Below are positions 36,108-47,068 of a stretch of DNA of 64,000 bases, piece after piece (the stretch's first letter is position 1; the number at the start of each line of letters is the position of its first letter). Origin of the DNA: Termitomyces sp. T153 (lineage: Eukaryota; Basidiomycota; Agaricomycetes; Agaricales; Lyophyllaceae). A program made the translations under genes and the position numbers. The stretch is from contig JACKQL020000004.1 in assembly GCA_018296165.2 (NCBI GenBank), positions 1,302,001 through 1,366,000 of the forward strand. Reading direction: 5' to 3'. The notes beneath the pieces are model-generated. The model ran no database searches. It worked only from the letters and a program-made list of their open reading frames with translations, and was not told where the DNA came from.

Positions 36108-36459
36108 TATTGAGATCTGATCAGGATAACACCATGAGCATGGATCACAAGAATGCACAGACCAATGAAATACAAAGGACTCTCCTCTTTGACCTGGCCA
36201 CCTAGGCCTCTTTGTCTTAGAGACAATGGACAAACATATATTTATATAGTATGAGATGATACAGGAACCCTCAGTCAATTATCCAGAGACTGAGGGTGAG
36301 TTAGAAATACCTACTTATATGACTAGAAATAACACTTACACCACACCTAGACTTACTATATCTGTATCATATAGGTAGGAATTGAATACAGTCAATTATC
36401 CAGAGACTGAGGACTTACTATATCTCTATCATATAGCATATAGGTTTGATCTTCCAACA
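36108..36459 (+). repeat. Left LTR of element F
   Basis: 352 bp. It contains two copies of a 'ttatccagagactgagg' motif (about 36280 and 36395). The solo LTR at 54067-54421 has a similar ladder of motifs, so the two are probably related copia families. The next bases, ggttatggg, could be the primer-binding site. Confidence 0.85.
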
Positions 36460-36642
36460 GGTTATGGGTTGTTGCTGCTTTGACTTCTGAAGAACTCAAA
36501 CCTTTACCTAACCTTTGTGAGCTACAATTCCTCATCTTGTCTTTGCTGGATCAAGTATCTGATTATATCTGCCCCCAATTGATGCAGATAGCACATATCT
36601 GGAAAATCTATTATTCTCTCTGCTATTGCCTCACAACTTGCT

Positions 36643-37803
36643 ATGATGCCTATAAAAGGTGAAAACACTGCACCATCCTCTACACTGTTCACAACCGACC
36701 AGATGGCAGAAATGAGACATGTGGACAGCAGTACTAGTCCTACTATCATGCACGTTGGGAAGATAATGTCATCCTGGACAGGCCATATCCTGGATAAGGA
36801 TGACAGCAAGTACACTGACTGGGCATACACAATAAAACTAGAACTCACCATGGTCCAACTTTGGGACTATGTATTTGATCCACCCCCCTGCCCCCACGAG
36901 ACATACAAACCATGTGCCTGCTGCACATGGGCCTTGAACAAACAACTGGCATGCTCATTCCTGAAATGAGCTCTGTCTGCCTCAGAACAGAAACTCTGTG
37001 CTGAGGAGGAGGACTCTGTCACTCTTTGGTCATACTTGAAAGAGCCCCATGGTGGCACTATACCCATCAAACAGGTTCACCTCCTGCAGGAGGCACTCAC
37101 TACAAAGTGCTCATCATCTGAACTACTCACTAAAACTGTTGACATGATCTTTGAGAAGATTGACTGTGCATTTGATGCCAGTGAGGTTACAAAGGACTTG
37201 CTGAAATCCATTGCTATCCTGTCTGCTCTCTCAGACAAATCCTTTTCCCATCTACAGTCAATCATCTCCCATGACCTGGGACAGGCTGGAGGTATGGCTA
37301 AGTATGGGCCAACTGAGATTAGGCAATTCCTGGAAGGAGAGCAGACACTACTGGAAGCAGACAAGACTGCAATGACACCTCAGGATTCTGACCCAATTGC
37401 ACTCATTACCAAGTTGTCTCAAAGCAGTAACATCACCTGCTCTGCATGCAAAGCCCATAAATGCCCTGTATATGCTTATACTGGACACACCGCTTCCTGG
37501 TGCATCTTCAAGGGAGGAGGCATGGCAGAGAAGATGGTGGAGGAGTCAAAGTGAGCATGACTGGCATACTATGAAAACATGAAGAAAGACAAGGGTAAAA
37601 AGACCTCAAAGATCACATTCATGCTAGTGGGTGGCAGCACCTTCACTCTTGAAGGTGACTCTGAAACTATTGCAGCTTATCTTGCTATGAAAGGAGCAAT
37701 GGCGAGTTCCTCAGTGAAACAGGAATTTGCCAGACTGACCTCAGATGATATCCCATCAGTGGGCTCACTGGCAGCCATTGAGGACTTCAAGATTGATGCA
37801 TGA
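36643..37803 (+). pseudogene. Decayed gag of element F
   Basis: The frame from about 36643 reads through the copia Gag-type block DSKYTDWAYTIKLELTMVQL and WDYVFDPPP, with a stop at 36967. It resumes at about 36970 to 37554 with FLEGEQTLLEADKTAM and a decayed nucleocapsid segment (CSACKAHKCPVYAYTGHTAS). A last block at 37579-37803 (ITFMLVGGSTFTLEGDSETI) is linker to protease. In a complete element this would be one gag-pol frame. Confidence 0.68.
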
Positions 37804-39473
37804 ATTGCACTTGAGGAGGAGCAGACTAATGTTGAGAACAAATGTGACCCATGCTCCAAACTGACTCTTTTCCGCAAAACTCAATCAGACCCATTCTTCT
37901 TGGACTCAGGCACTACCATCCATATTTCCCCAGATGTCTCTGACTACCATCCATATTTCCCCAGATGTCTCTGACTTTACCATTCTTAACCCCATTGACA
38001 ACAAACCAATTTGGGGGGTGGGAGGGTTGTGCATTATGGCCACAGGAGTAGGAACAATTCAACTTCACATCAACAAACACACACACATAGAGCTAGAAAA
38101 TGTTCTTCATGTCCCAAAGTCAACAGTATGCCTCCTGTCAATAAGCAAGCTAGCCCAACAAGTTGGAATTGCAACTACGTTTGATGACTAAAGCCATCCT
38201 GAGCAAGAAAACCAATGGCAAAGTCATAACCATGGAAACACTCATACCAAAATGCAGCCTATATGTGCTAGACCTTTTCAAACCTCAGGCATTTGCTGTC
38301 CATGCTGCTCCAAACATCAAATCCTAGCATCTAAGACTTGGACATGTGAATTATCAATCCATTATGCAGATGGTGTGTGTGGGTATGATCAAAGATATGC
38401 TCTCCTCCTTTCCTTCCAAATCTCCCAAGTGTAACCATTGTATTCTTGGAAAGCAATCCAAAACATCAGTACCAAAGGAGAGGGAGGAAGGGATGGGGCA
38501 CAGGGCAATGAAGAGATTGGAGAAGGTGGGGGTAGATCTGTCAGGATGCACAGCAGTTACTTCCAGGACTGGTAATAATTATATCATGAATATTGTTGAT
38601 GATTATACAAATAAACCCTGGTCAATACCTTTAAAAAACAAAGATGATGGATTCAGCACACTCAAAGCTTGGGTTCTGGCACAAGAAAATGAAACTGGGA
38701 ATTGTCTAAAAATACTACGGACCAGCTGAGATGGGGAGTTCAATGGAGATAAATACAAAGAATGGTATAGAAGGCAAGGAATCATACTAGAAGTTGGTAC
38801 CCCATATATGTCAGCCCATATGGGGAGAGTCAAGCACATGCACCAAACTCTGATGGGTAAAGTGTGAACAATGTGGCTTGCAGTCAACTGTCCCTCCTTC
38901 TTATGGACAAATTCTACTTAACAGCTGCCCATCTTCATGGAAAAACAAAGACTTTGGCAGTATGGGATGTAACTCCAGATGAGCTATGGTACAAAAAGAA
39001 GCCCAACTACTCCTATATTCAAGAGATCAGTTGTTGCGTTTTTGTATTGATTCAAAACAGGCATAACCCTAAGGTATTTGAATGATTCATCAAATGTGTA
39101 CTCATTGGCTATGATTCCAACTCAAAAGCCTACTGTTGTTATGACCACACAACAAAGAAAGTATACAGCTTGTACCATGTCCACTTTATAGAGAGCCACA
39201 CTGATGAACCAACCACACTAAATCTCATACAACTGCCACCTCCTGACAACCACATCCCTGAAACACAAACCATGAACTCCATAGCAACAAACACCTTGAA
39301 AAACCCAGCTGAACATGTTGACAATGATGATGATACTCCTCCAAATGCACCTGGAATCATTAGCCAAGTTCCACTGACAGTCCAACCACCAGACAAACCA
39401 ACTGACAATGATCATACTCCAGCACCCCAGAACCAAAGGTCAATCCAGACTGTAATCCCAACTACCAAAGTAA
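37804..39473 (+). pseudogene. Decayed protease and integrase of element F
   Basis: The protease active site reads FFLDSGTTIHIS (about 37894-37930), immediately followed by a 31-bp tandem duplication (37914-37944 and 37945-37975) that shifts the frame. The GAG-pre-integrase region and the zinc finger CNHCILGKQSKT (about 38430-38470) lead into the core: VGVDLSGCTAVTSRTGNNYI (first Asp) and DGEFNGDKYKEWYRRQGI (second Asp). The expected catalytic Glu position reads GRVKHMHQTLMG (near 38830), with Lys in its place. A Pro/Thr-rich linker to reverse transcriptase occupies about 39170-39580. Confidence 0.75.
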
Positions 39474-41279
39474 GTGGTGACAACAGGGCAAAGATACACA
39501 CTGAAAGGGCTGTCAGAGAGTCAAGGGAAGCAGCTGAGCATGAGAGTGACCAAAACCAAATGCTGGAGGAAAGCTGAGAACAGTGATGCAATAGAGGACC
39601 AACCTCACAATCTCAATCATGTCCTGACAGCACTGAACATGATTGAGGACCAACAGTACCTGGACCCTGAGTCTGACTTCAAAGCTCCAAGAACTTGGGA
39701 GGAAACAAGAGATTTGCCAGATGGACTCAGGTGGGAACAATTGTACTATGAAGAGCTAACATCATTAAAAGAGATGGGAGTATGGAAACTTGTGCCATAT
39801 GAGGAAGTTCCCCAAGGACACCAGGTACTAAGAGGATGCCCTGTTTTCATGATCAAGCATGATGAAAACAGCAAAATCACTAGGTTCAAAACATGGCATG
39901 TTGTACAGGGTTTTAACCAAGTATATGGTAGAGACTATATGCAGACTACCTCACCTACAGTGCACATGGAATCTTGGAGAATCTTATTACACCTGGCAGC
40001 ATCACTTGGCTGGGATGCAAATCAGATCAATGTGAAGACTGCTTTTCTAAACAGTGTCTTACCTGAGGAGGAGACAGTATACATGGAGCAGCCAAGAGGA
40101 TTTGAGGAACCAGAAAAGGAAAATTGGGTGTGTCAGCTAATAAAAAGATTATATAGTATGAAACAAGCAGGCAGAATATGGAACAAAACCTTAGATGGAC
40201 ACATGAAAAAGTGGGGGTTCACCAGGTTGGACTGTGAAGCATGTGTATACTATAGAAAGATGAAGGTTGGTGTGGTGATTGTGGGAGTGCATGTGGATGA
40301 CTTTCTGGCTATAGCCAGTACAAGAGCGGCAAACAAAGAGTTCAAAAAGGAGATAGTGGGAGCATGGATGATAGCGGATCTAGAAACACCAAAGCACATT
40401 TTGGGGATTGCTGTAAATTGGGATTGTGACACAAGGAAGGTACATCTATCACAGACAACATTGATAGACAGAATGGTCCAACAGTTTGCACAATCAGATG
40501 CTACTCCCCTGTCTATGCCCATGGATCTTGGAACCAAATTATGCCACACAGACTCAACCACACTTTTCCCTGACAAGCAAGAGAAAATTGCATGTATTTC
40601 TTATCATTGCCTAGTTGGAGGCCTGTTGCAGCTTGTGATCTCTACTCATCTGGACATCCAATACACAGTACAACAGCTCTTGCAATACCTTGATTGCTAC
40701 ACTCAGACCCACTGGAATGCTGCCATCAGGACCCTTCATTATCTGAAAGGCACGTGCACACTAGGGCTGTTCCTTGGAGGGAAACAACCAATAATGCTAT
40801 TAGGGTTTACTGACTTGGATTGGGTGAATTATCTGGACACTAGGAGGAGCATTGGAGGATATGCATGGACTCTAGGCTGAGGCATTATTTTATAGTCCAC
40901 ACAGAAACAACAGACTGTCATGGCATCCTCCTGCAAAGCAGAGTATATGGCTGCTTTTGAAGCCACTCAGGAATGCATTTGGTTGCAAGCACTAATGACA
41001 GCAATTGAGCACACCCCCCCAGGACCAACAACTCTACAATGTGATAATAACTTGGCCATAAACCTATCTGAGGATCTGATGCTACACTAACGTGTCAAAC
41101 ATGTTGACATCAAATACCATTTCTTATGTGAACACATTGCATCAAGAGAGATCACCATTCAATATATCAATACAAAAAATAACATAGCTGACATATTTGC
41201 TAAAGCATTGCACACCCCTCAATTCTTGAAGCTACAAGCACTCCTTGGTATGACAGATTCCATGCAAGGAGGAGTATGA
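39474..41279 (+). pseudogene. Reverse transcriptase and RNase H of element F
   Basis: The longest intact pol frame in the window (468 codons to 40880). Copia-type RT blocks in order: EMGVWKLVPYEEVPQGHQVL, NQINVKTAFLNSVL, VYMEQPRGFEEPEKENWVC, LIKRLYSMKQAGRIWN, and the catalytic box in VGVHVDDFLAIAS (about 40285), HVDD rather than YVDD. Strain-specific thumb blocks YHCLVGGLLQLVISTHLDIQ and LHYLKGTCTLGLFL follow. RNase H continues past a stop at 40878: SSCKAEYMAAFEATQECIWL, LQCDNNLAINLSED, then a stop, and VKHVDIKYHFLCEHI. It ends FAKALHTPQFLKLQALLGM near 41245. Confidence 0.82.
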
Positions 41280-41299
41280 ATGCTCACAGTGAGGAGGAG

Positions 41300-41651
41300 T
41301 GTTGAGAACCAATCAGGATAACACCATGAGCATGGATCACAAGAATGCACAGACCAATGGAATACAAAGGACTCCCCTCTTTGACCTGGCCACCTGGGCC
41401 TCTTTGTCTTAGAGACAATGGACAAACATATATTTATATAGTATGAGATGATACAGGAACCCTTAGTTGATTATCCAGAGACTGAGGGTGAGTTAGAAAT
41501 ACCTACTTATATGACCAGAAATAATACTTACACCACACCTAGACTTACTATATCTGTATTGTATAGGTAGGAATCAAATACAGTCGATTATCCAGAGACT
41601 GAGGACTTACTATATCTGTATCATATAGTGTATAGGTTTGATCTTCCAACA
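41300..41651 (+). repeat. Right LTR of element F
   Basis: 352 bp, starting TGTTGAGAACC after a purine-rich tract (gaggaggag) and ending CTTCCAACA. Followed by the CTCCA duplication. Confidence 0.88.
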
Positions 41652-42540
41652 CTCCACACCTCCACTACCTACTACCCACAATCCAATGGCCAGACCAAAT
41701 ATGTAAACCAGGAGTTGGAGCAGTACCTCTGCCTCTTCTATAACAAGCACCAGGATGATTGGGATGAACTCCTCTCTGATGCAGAGTTCCAGTACAACAA
41801 CTATGTTCATGTGTCCACCCAGGTCTCCTCTTCTTCCTCAATATCAGATGGCACCCACACATGGGTTTCAAACTCTGGGCCTGACCCTTGGAGAATGAAG
41901 CAGTAAACAAGTTTGTGGACCAGATAAAGAAGTCATAGGAGGAGGCCTGAGCAGCTCTTATGAAGGCAAAGGATGATATGGCATGATACTACAACTGTGA
42001 AAGGACCCCAGCACCCAAATACCAGCCTGAAGATTGAGTCTACCTGGATGCCTCCAATATTACAACTATCCAACCATCAAAAAAGCTCTTGCACTGCCAA
42101 TTGGGACCATTCATAGTGGAATGACAGGTAGGGCCTCTAGCCTATTGACTCCAGCTCCCTACAGGGATGCCCCAGCTCCATTCAGTGTTCAATGTAGTCA
42201 AATTGACTCTAGCCCTGAAGAGCTCTATCCTTGAGCAATGTCTGCCACCCCTGCCACCTGCAGTGGTGGTCAACAACAGTGAGGAGTACAAGGTGGAGGA
42301 GATCCTGAATAGTCATCTATTCCAGTGATGGCTACAATACAAGGTGAAGTGGAAGGGTTACAGAATTGAGGATATCTCCTGAGAACCATGGGAAAATGTA
42401 CATGCCTTGGGGCTCATCAGGGAGTTCCACCAGAAGCACCCAGATGCTTTGAGCACCATCTGGGGAATCTATCCCATTTCACCAGCAGACCAGGCAATTC
42501 AGGACTTTTTCTACCCTGCAAGTCAAGATGCTGCATGCTA
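41652..42540 (+). pseudogene. Pol remnant of element E, part 2 (integrase C-terminus with chromodomain)
   Basis: Continues the integrase core with HTSTTYYPQSNGQTKYVNQE, LEQYLCLFYNKHQDDWDELL and DAEFQYNNYVHVS; the catalytic Glu position in NGQTKYVNQE is replaced by Lys (normally N-G-Q-T-E). A chromodomain closes the gene at about 42285-42440: YKVEEILNSHLFQ, a stop, then WLQYKVKWKGYRIED and EPWENVHALGLIREFHQKHP. This is a canonical chromodomain with its aromatic residues and marks E as a chromovirus. The 3' purine tract (gaaggggggtga) adjoins the LTR at 42553. Confidence 0.8.
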
Positions 42541-42552
42541 GAAGGGGGGTGA

Positions 42553-42920
42553 TGTCAGGAAACTTCCATTTCCAACCTTCATGGCTTGTTCCAGTGCCTC
42601 TGCAGCCTGTTTAATGTCTCCAGGAGTCTGGAACAAGCCCTGGAGACATTAAACAGGCTGCAGAACTTTTCATATTACTTCACTGATCATCTTCCTAGGG
42701 TTAGGGTTAGCTCTAGCCTTCTGTACAGTTGTTCCCATGCCTCTGCTGCCCACTGATGCACCACACCAAGCAGCAGGGATCCTTAGACTTGTTCTCTTTG
42801 GATTCCCCTCTACTAGGTAATTAGTTACTGCTTGTATTGTTGTCTACTTGCTAATATACTTCAGATTCCCCTCTGCTAGCTGCATGACTCAGATCTGCCA
42901 CCCTGGAGGTTGCCCTTACA
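42553..42920 (+). repeat. Right LTR of element E
   Basis: 368 bp from TGTCAGGAAAC to GCCCTTACA. The left copy differs mostly by transitions, except around the hairpin at 42599-42664, which is perfect only here. Confidence 0.88.
42599..42664. repeat. Perfect 26-bp inverted repeat in the right LTR of E
   Basis: Arms 42599-42624 and 42639-42664 pair over all 26 bases around a 14-nt loop. The matching part of the left LTR (about 4752-4817) has only a broken version. Confidence 0.9.
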
Positions 42921-44712
42921 ATATCAGGCTGTTTGTTGAAGCATTATCAGCTCCATATCACCTATAATGTATAAATAGGTTAACAAAACAAGACTTTTGG
43001 CACACAAAGGAAAACTTGCAAAGGTACTAGTTAGTTTTCATTTGTCCATAATCTCCATTCATTTACTCTCCAGGAAATTCACTGAGCAATGATAATGGGC
43101 TTGAAAATTTCAATAGCTTGGCATTGTGCATAACATAATGATGATTTGGCATAGAATGGAAACTATGGAAAATCACCTACATCAAAGCACAATATCTGGC
43201 ATAGTACTCTGTGTATTTGTCTGCCTCTGCAGTCATGACAGAATATGCAGCAATAATATTTGTTGCAGCAACCAAGTCACAGAAGTTTTGTAACAATGCC
43301 TGCTGCTTGTGTGTGCTGCTCCACCAAAGTGTTGGAATGATTATGGGAAAAATGATAGAAAAGAGCACCAGGAGTTCATGGGCTTTGAGATTTCCATGAC
43401 TTGCTTCACCAATATTTGTAGGTGGATGCTGAGCCCATGTTGGAAGATGAACCTTTGCAATGCACAAATGGATTTTCTCCAGTTCATGAGAAGTCAAATG
43501 CACTTGGAACTACTGCAGGTGTTGCATCAACATCCATCATGTCCTCATCATCTGAAGGAAGTGGTACTGGATGAGCTGGGGGTATAGTGCTGGGGTCCAT
43601 GAGATCAATGTCATCCACAGAATGAAGGATGTTACTGTGTCCAGACTCTGTGTTAGCATCTCCAGAACTATCTGATAAGGTATCAGTATCTGATATATCA
43701 CCACTCTTATCCAGATCTTCCAACAATCTAATTGCAGTTTTTGTATGACCAATACTCCAAAGGACTCACAGGTGATACTGAAGAACACCTTCCAGAAAGT
43801 TGTGCATAAAACCTAGCAGAACATGCCATACAGGATCCCAGTAGGGTAGAGCATGTAAGGGTGTCCAGCAAACACCAGTTAATTTTGCAAAATTTTCCTT
43901 TTGCTTCACTGTAACAGAATTATGCCATGTATTGGCCTGAGTATGGACTTGTGTTCTATTTTGTTATTCCCAAGCATGGTAATTTAAATCTTCAATGTCA
44001 TCATGGTGGCATTTGCAAAAGGAACAAAATGGGCCTGCAGCATGAGAGACAAATCCAGCAACCTTGCTAATAGCCTGTAAGTCCACAATAAGGGGAATGA
44101 CCCTAATGGGTACTGCAGTACTAGTAGGGTGATGTTTGGTTGGTAATATTTTCCTGGCAGATCAAAGTCCAATATCATCCTTTGAACTGGTTTGAGAATA
44201 TGGGATATGGTCCATATAGTTGGTGCATGTGGTGTTGGAGTCATTCCTAGAGTGAATGTATTTTCAGGGAGAAAGTGGATTGAAACTGGGAGATTCAAAC
44301 AGTACAATATGATTGCACTACAAGATACAACTTTTCCTAAGATTGGTCCAGAATGTGCTTTCAAAATGTAAAAAGCAATAAAAGCATATTAGCAATTTTA
44401 TTTGTAAAGGAATTGAACCAGTCAATGTACATTGCAAATATGAGATGATAAAGTGATTGAAGGAATGGTCAGAATGACTCCCATGCTGGGCTATCATAAA
44501 TGTCATGCATTCATCCAGGAATAGACATAGTCTGAGTCTTTGCAAAGGTTTCATACAAACTGTTGTTGATTTGTGTGCATGATAATATAAAGAGAAGCCA
44601 TGACTCAAGAGATTGTATTATATAAAAACAATTTGGAATTCTCTTCAGTCTATTTAGCATCTAATGCTCCAAAAAGAGTGTGGCTCCACATGGTTGTGAA
44701 TGAGGAGAATGC
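42921..44712 (-). pseudogene. Central part of the CACTA/Tnp2-like transposase
   Basis: Minus-strand blocks, upstream to downstream: a short segment at 44608-44318 (LCLFLDECMTFMIAQHGSHS), 44364-43984 (LPVSIHFLPENTFTLGMTPT, then LLDLSLMLQAHFVPFANATM), an acidic linker (about 43726-43484), and 43503-43177. The last has LTSHELEKIHLCIAKVHLPT, HPPTNIGEASHGNLKAHELL and WSSTHKQQALLQNFCDLVAA. This series matches the order in large transposase proteins of agaricomycetes that I group with the CACTA/Tnp2 type. Further decayed sequence (42921-43176, with MELIMLQQTA) joins the C-terminal segment at 4705 once element E is removed. Many stops and frame changes make it non-functional. Confidence 0.58.
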
Positions 44713-45841
44713 TGATAAGACCCACTTGTTGCTGAGCACCATTTTTGGCATTTCTGACTGGACAGCAGCTGATTCATTTGACATGGCACAAGTCACAACA
44801 CTCAGCATGTGGGGCCTAGCCCCAAGGTCTGGAATGACATAGCCTTTGCATGGGATATTAGCAACCATGAGACTTATCAATCATGAGCCATATCATGTGG
44901 AGTCTGGACTTTGGATCTAGAACAACAAGGCCAAGACCTTTCTTAGCAACAATTGCTAAGCAACTTTCTTGGTGACAACACAGCCTTCCACCTCAAAAAT
45001 GGATATATTGACAGTCATGTGATTTCTTACTTATCATTTTTCTTGTCGAGCTTACAAACATACTTGAGTGGCATTTACACTTCAGATATTGACATCAGAC
45101 TTGCTCTTTTCTTGCAATTGATTACCTTTATGCATTACATCAACTTTGCTTATTTTTTTCACTTGGTTACAGATTGACACCTCATATATATCATAAACAC
45201 TTTGACAGATGCTGTCACTAGTGGTGACTATGATTTCTTTTCCTATACTATACTTATGAACAGTATAAATACCACCTGTACATAGAGACCACATCATCAA
45301 ACAAACAGAGTACAGCTCCCCCTCTCTCTCTAAGCTTACCAGCTTGAGATTTCACTTTGCTCTCTCTCTCTCTCTCTCTCTCTCCTTATTGACAATGACT
45401 TAGCAACAAGTCTTGCTGACCTCAATTTCAACTGCATGTGGTACCAACTGCAGATGCCCTTAGCATAATTTTCAACTTAGCAACACTAGTAACTATGGCT
45501 AGCAACTAGTCTGCATTCATCCTCTGTTTCAGTTTCTTTGTCATCACTCCCCTTTCTCTTTCCCACTCCCCTTTTGCCACTTAGTTCACTTTCCTTAGCA
45601 ACTGTTTCATCTTCATTTGTTTTCCCTTCTCTCACTAGCAACCTTCTGATACTGTCTACTAGTGATAGTGACACTTTCCACTTCACATCCACTCAACACA
45701 TAGTTTGCTCTCATTCTCTGGGAAGGTTACTGACTCACCCTCTCTTTCAACTTCCTACTGCCAGCTACCCTATCTAGTAACTAGTGTTAGGTCCTCTCTT
45801 TAGGTTTCCTGCATGGTACTAGGTGGCATAGGAGTGCATCA
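44713..45841 (+). mobile_element. Solo LTR G of the B family
   Basis: 1129 bp from TGATAAGACCC to GTGCATCA, flanked by ATGC on both sides (44709-44712 and 45842-45845). It is homologous to both B LTRs throughout, more diverged than they are from each other, and has no internal region. It arose by recombination between the LTRs of an older copy, inside the transposase gene. Confidence 0.88.
45361..45384. repeat. (TC)12 microsatellite
   Basis: Twelve uninterrupted TC units within solo LTR G. The two B LTRs have no such run at the matching place, so it grew after the copies parted. Confidence 0.9.
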
Positions 45842-46490
45842 ATGCCATCAACTACACTGTTGAAGCATGCCATTTGGGTATATTTTGAAACATTCAGGAA
45901 AGCAATGTGTTCAAACTATCTCAGGATTAAGATTATACTGAGAGTACACTGTTTGAATATCCTGTGGTATATCCACATCTTGTAATGATGCCATCACAAC
46001 TCCAGATGAAGCCAGGATGTGGTCAATTAACATAAGGGTTGTTGCAATCAAGAAGTGCAATGCTTTGAGTATAGTATTTGCAGTGTTGCAGCTGACTCCT
46101 GCATGAAAAGACAGCCAAGCACTGAGAAGACAACAGAGATCAATGACTGGCATAACAGCTGATAAAGGAAAATCTGAGTGAGTGACCAAAACTAGAAACT
46201 ATAGGCTATCACTCACCTTCCATGAGATTTAATGGTGCAGTGAAAGATGATCCCCTGGCATATGGCTGCCTTGCAAAGGCATGGGATGAGGTTCTGGAAG
46301 AGCTTCCAACCATATCCTTTCCACCCCACCCTGATGGATTGGATGGATGTCATCTTTGAGTTGGGCCTCATGCCTTCTACAAGTCTGAGAGCTGACTAGA
46401 CAACCAGGACCAGTAACACCATAAACCAAACAGGTAAAATCAGAGCATTTGTGGCAAGTGCATACAACCTGTGACATCAGAGGAGTCAAG
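45842..46490 (-). pseudogene. N-terminal part of the CACTA/Tnp2-like transposase
   Basis: The frame 46489-46229 carries a Cys/His cluster (VCTCHKCSDF, then C and CRRHEAQ), the zinc-binding start typical of this protein group. The second frame, 46189-45911, reads VIDLCCLLSAWLSFHAGVSC, LKALHFLIATTLMLIDHILA and VDIPQDIQTVYSQYNLNPEI. The pattern D-I-x-T-V-Y-x-Q-x-N-L-x-P is a landmark I know from these proteins. The gene then runs into solo LTR G and resumes at 44712. DNA binding is the likely role of the Cys cluster; the catalytic centre should lie in the poorly preserved central part. Confidence 0.57.
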
Positions 46491-47068
46491 CAGTGTAGAC
46501 GAATTCAACAAAGCAGTGTTAATGATAGATCAATAGCATGCAACTGTAGATCTCCAAAGATCTTTGTGACCACTTTTTGTCATGAAAGTGATGACATAAT
46601 TTTGAAATATGGACAAGGACTCGCAGAAGGTTCATTGAAACATCTCAAGTACAAAGACACTACAAAGGCATAATATGACACAAATACAAGACACCTACAG
46701 GTCAAGTGAACTGAAGTCATTTTTCGTCATGTGAGCTGGAACCTGCCTCCGGTGTAAACCATTAAACCAAACGGGCCATCCGGGTCCGGAAAACATGCCC
46801 ACTTATCTGAATCAACCTTGAATGTTTTTTTGGATAGAGCCCACAAGAACCCACTATAGAGTAGCGGGAATAAAAGTCCGATTGGAAAAAAGTACTGTCA
46901 ATGTTATTATATTCACATTTTCAAAAAAGTTTGAACCACTGGACACAATAGTACTCTTTATGCTTTATCAAATGCTTCCACGCTGTATGGCGTCTGTAAG
47001 TTCCAGAGTTTTATCTCTTCACTCCAGCACTGTGCTAATACAATTCTCAACAGAGCTTACGTCTACCA
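46491..47068. other. Transposon to host junction and upstream region of the kinase-like gene
   Basis: The old, CpG-poor transposon sequence ends between about 46640 and 46720. From about 46715 CpG dinucleotides return and the DNA is host-like. I found no clear CACTA terminus or 3-bp target duplication. The remainder should hold the promoter of the gene starting at 47069; no specific element is evident. Confidence 0.45.

Larger units (their letters stand above)
36108..41651 (+). mobile_element. Element F: Ty1/copia retrotransposon
   Basis: LTRs 36108-36459 and 41300-41651 (352 bp each) have ends TGTTG..CAACA, the left start decayed to TATTG. The target duplication is CTCCA on both sides (36103-36107 and 41652-41656). 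Internal order gag, protease, integrase, RT, RNase H defines the copia class. Excising F with one CTCCA restores the integrase frame of element E (K-L-H-T-S-T-T-Y-Y-P-Q). Length is 5.5 kb. Stops in all domains and few CpG sites show it is old and inactive. Confidence 0.9.
4706..42920 (+). mobile_element. Element E: deleted Ty3/gypsy chromovirus, host to A and F
   Basis: The LTRs begin TGTCAGG and end TTACA (decayed to TTATA in the left copy). The left LTR is 4706-5070 plus 33831-33833, interrupted by element A; the right LTR is 42553-42920. Both are 368 bp once A is removed. A purine-rich tract (gaaggggggtga) precedes the right LTR. The flanking duplication is ATATT (4701-4705) against ATATC (42921-42925). 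Without A and F, E is only about 3.9 kb and lacks protease and most of the reverse transcriptase. It is transcribed on the plus strand and is dead. Confidence 0.85.

Noticed and set aside
45361..45384. (TC)12 run as a regulatory element
   Set aside because: Absent from the two other LTRs of the family; a simple microsatellite expansion explains it.
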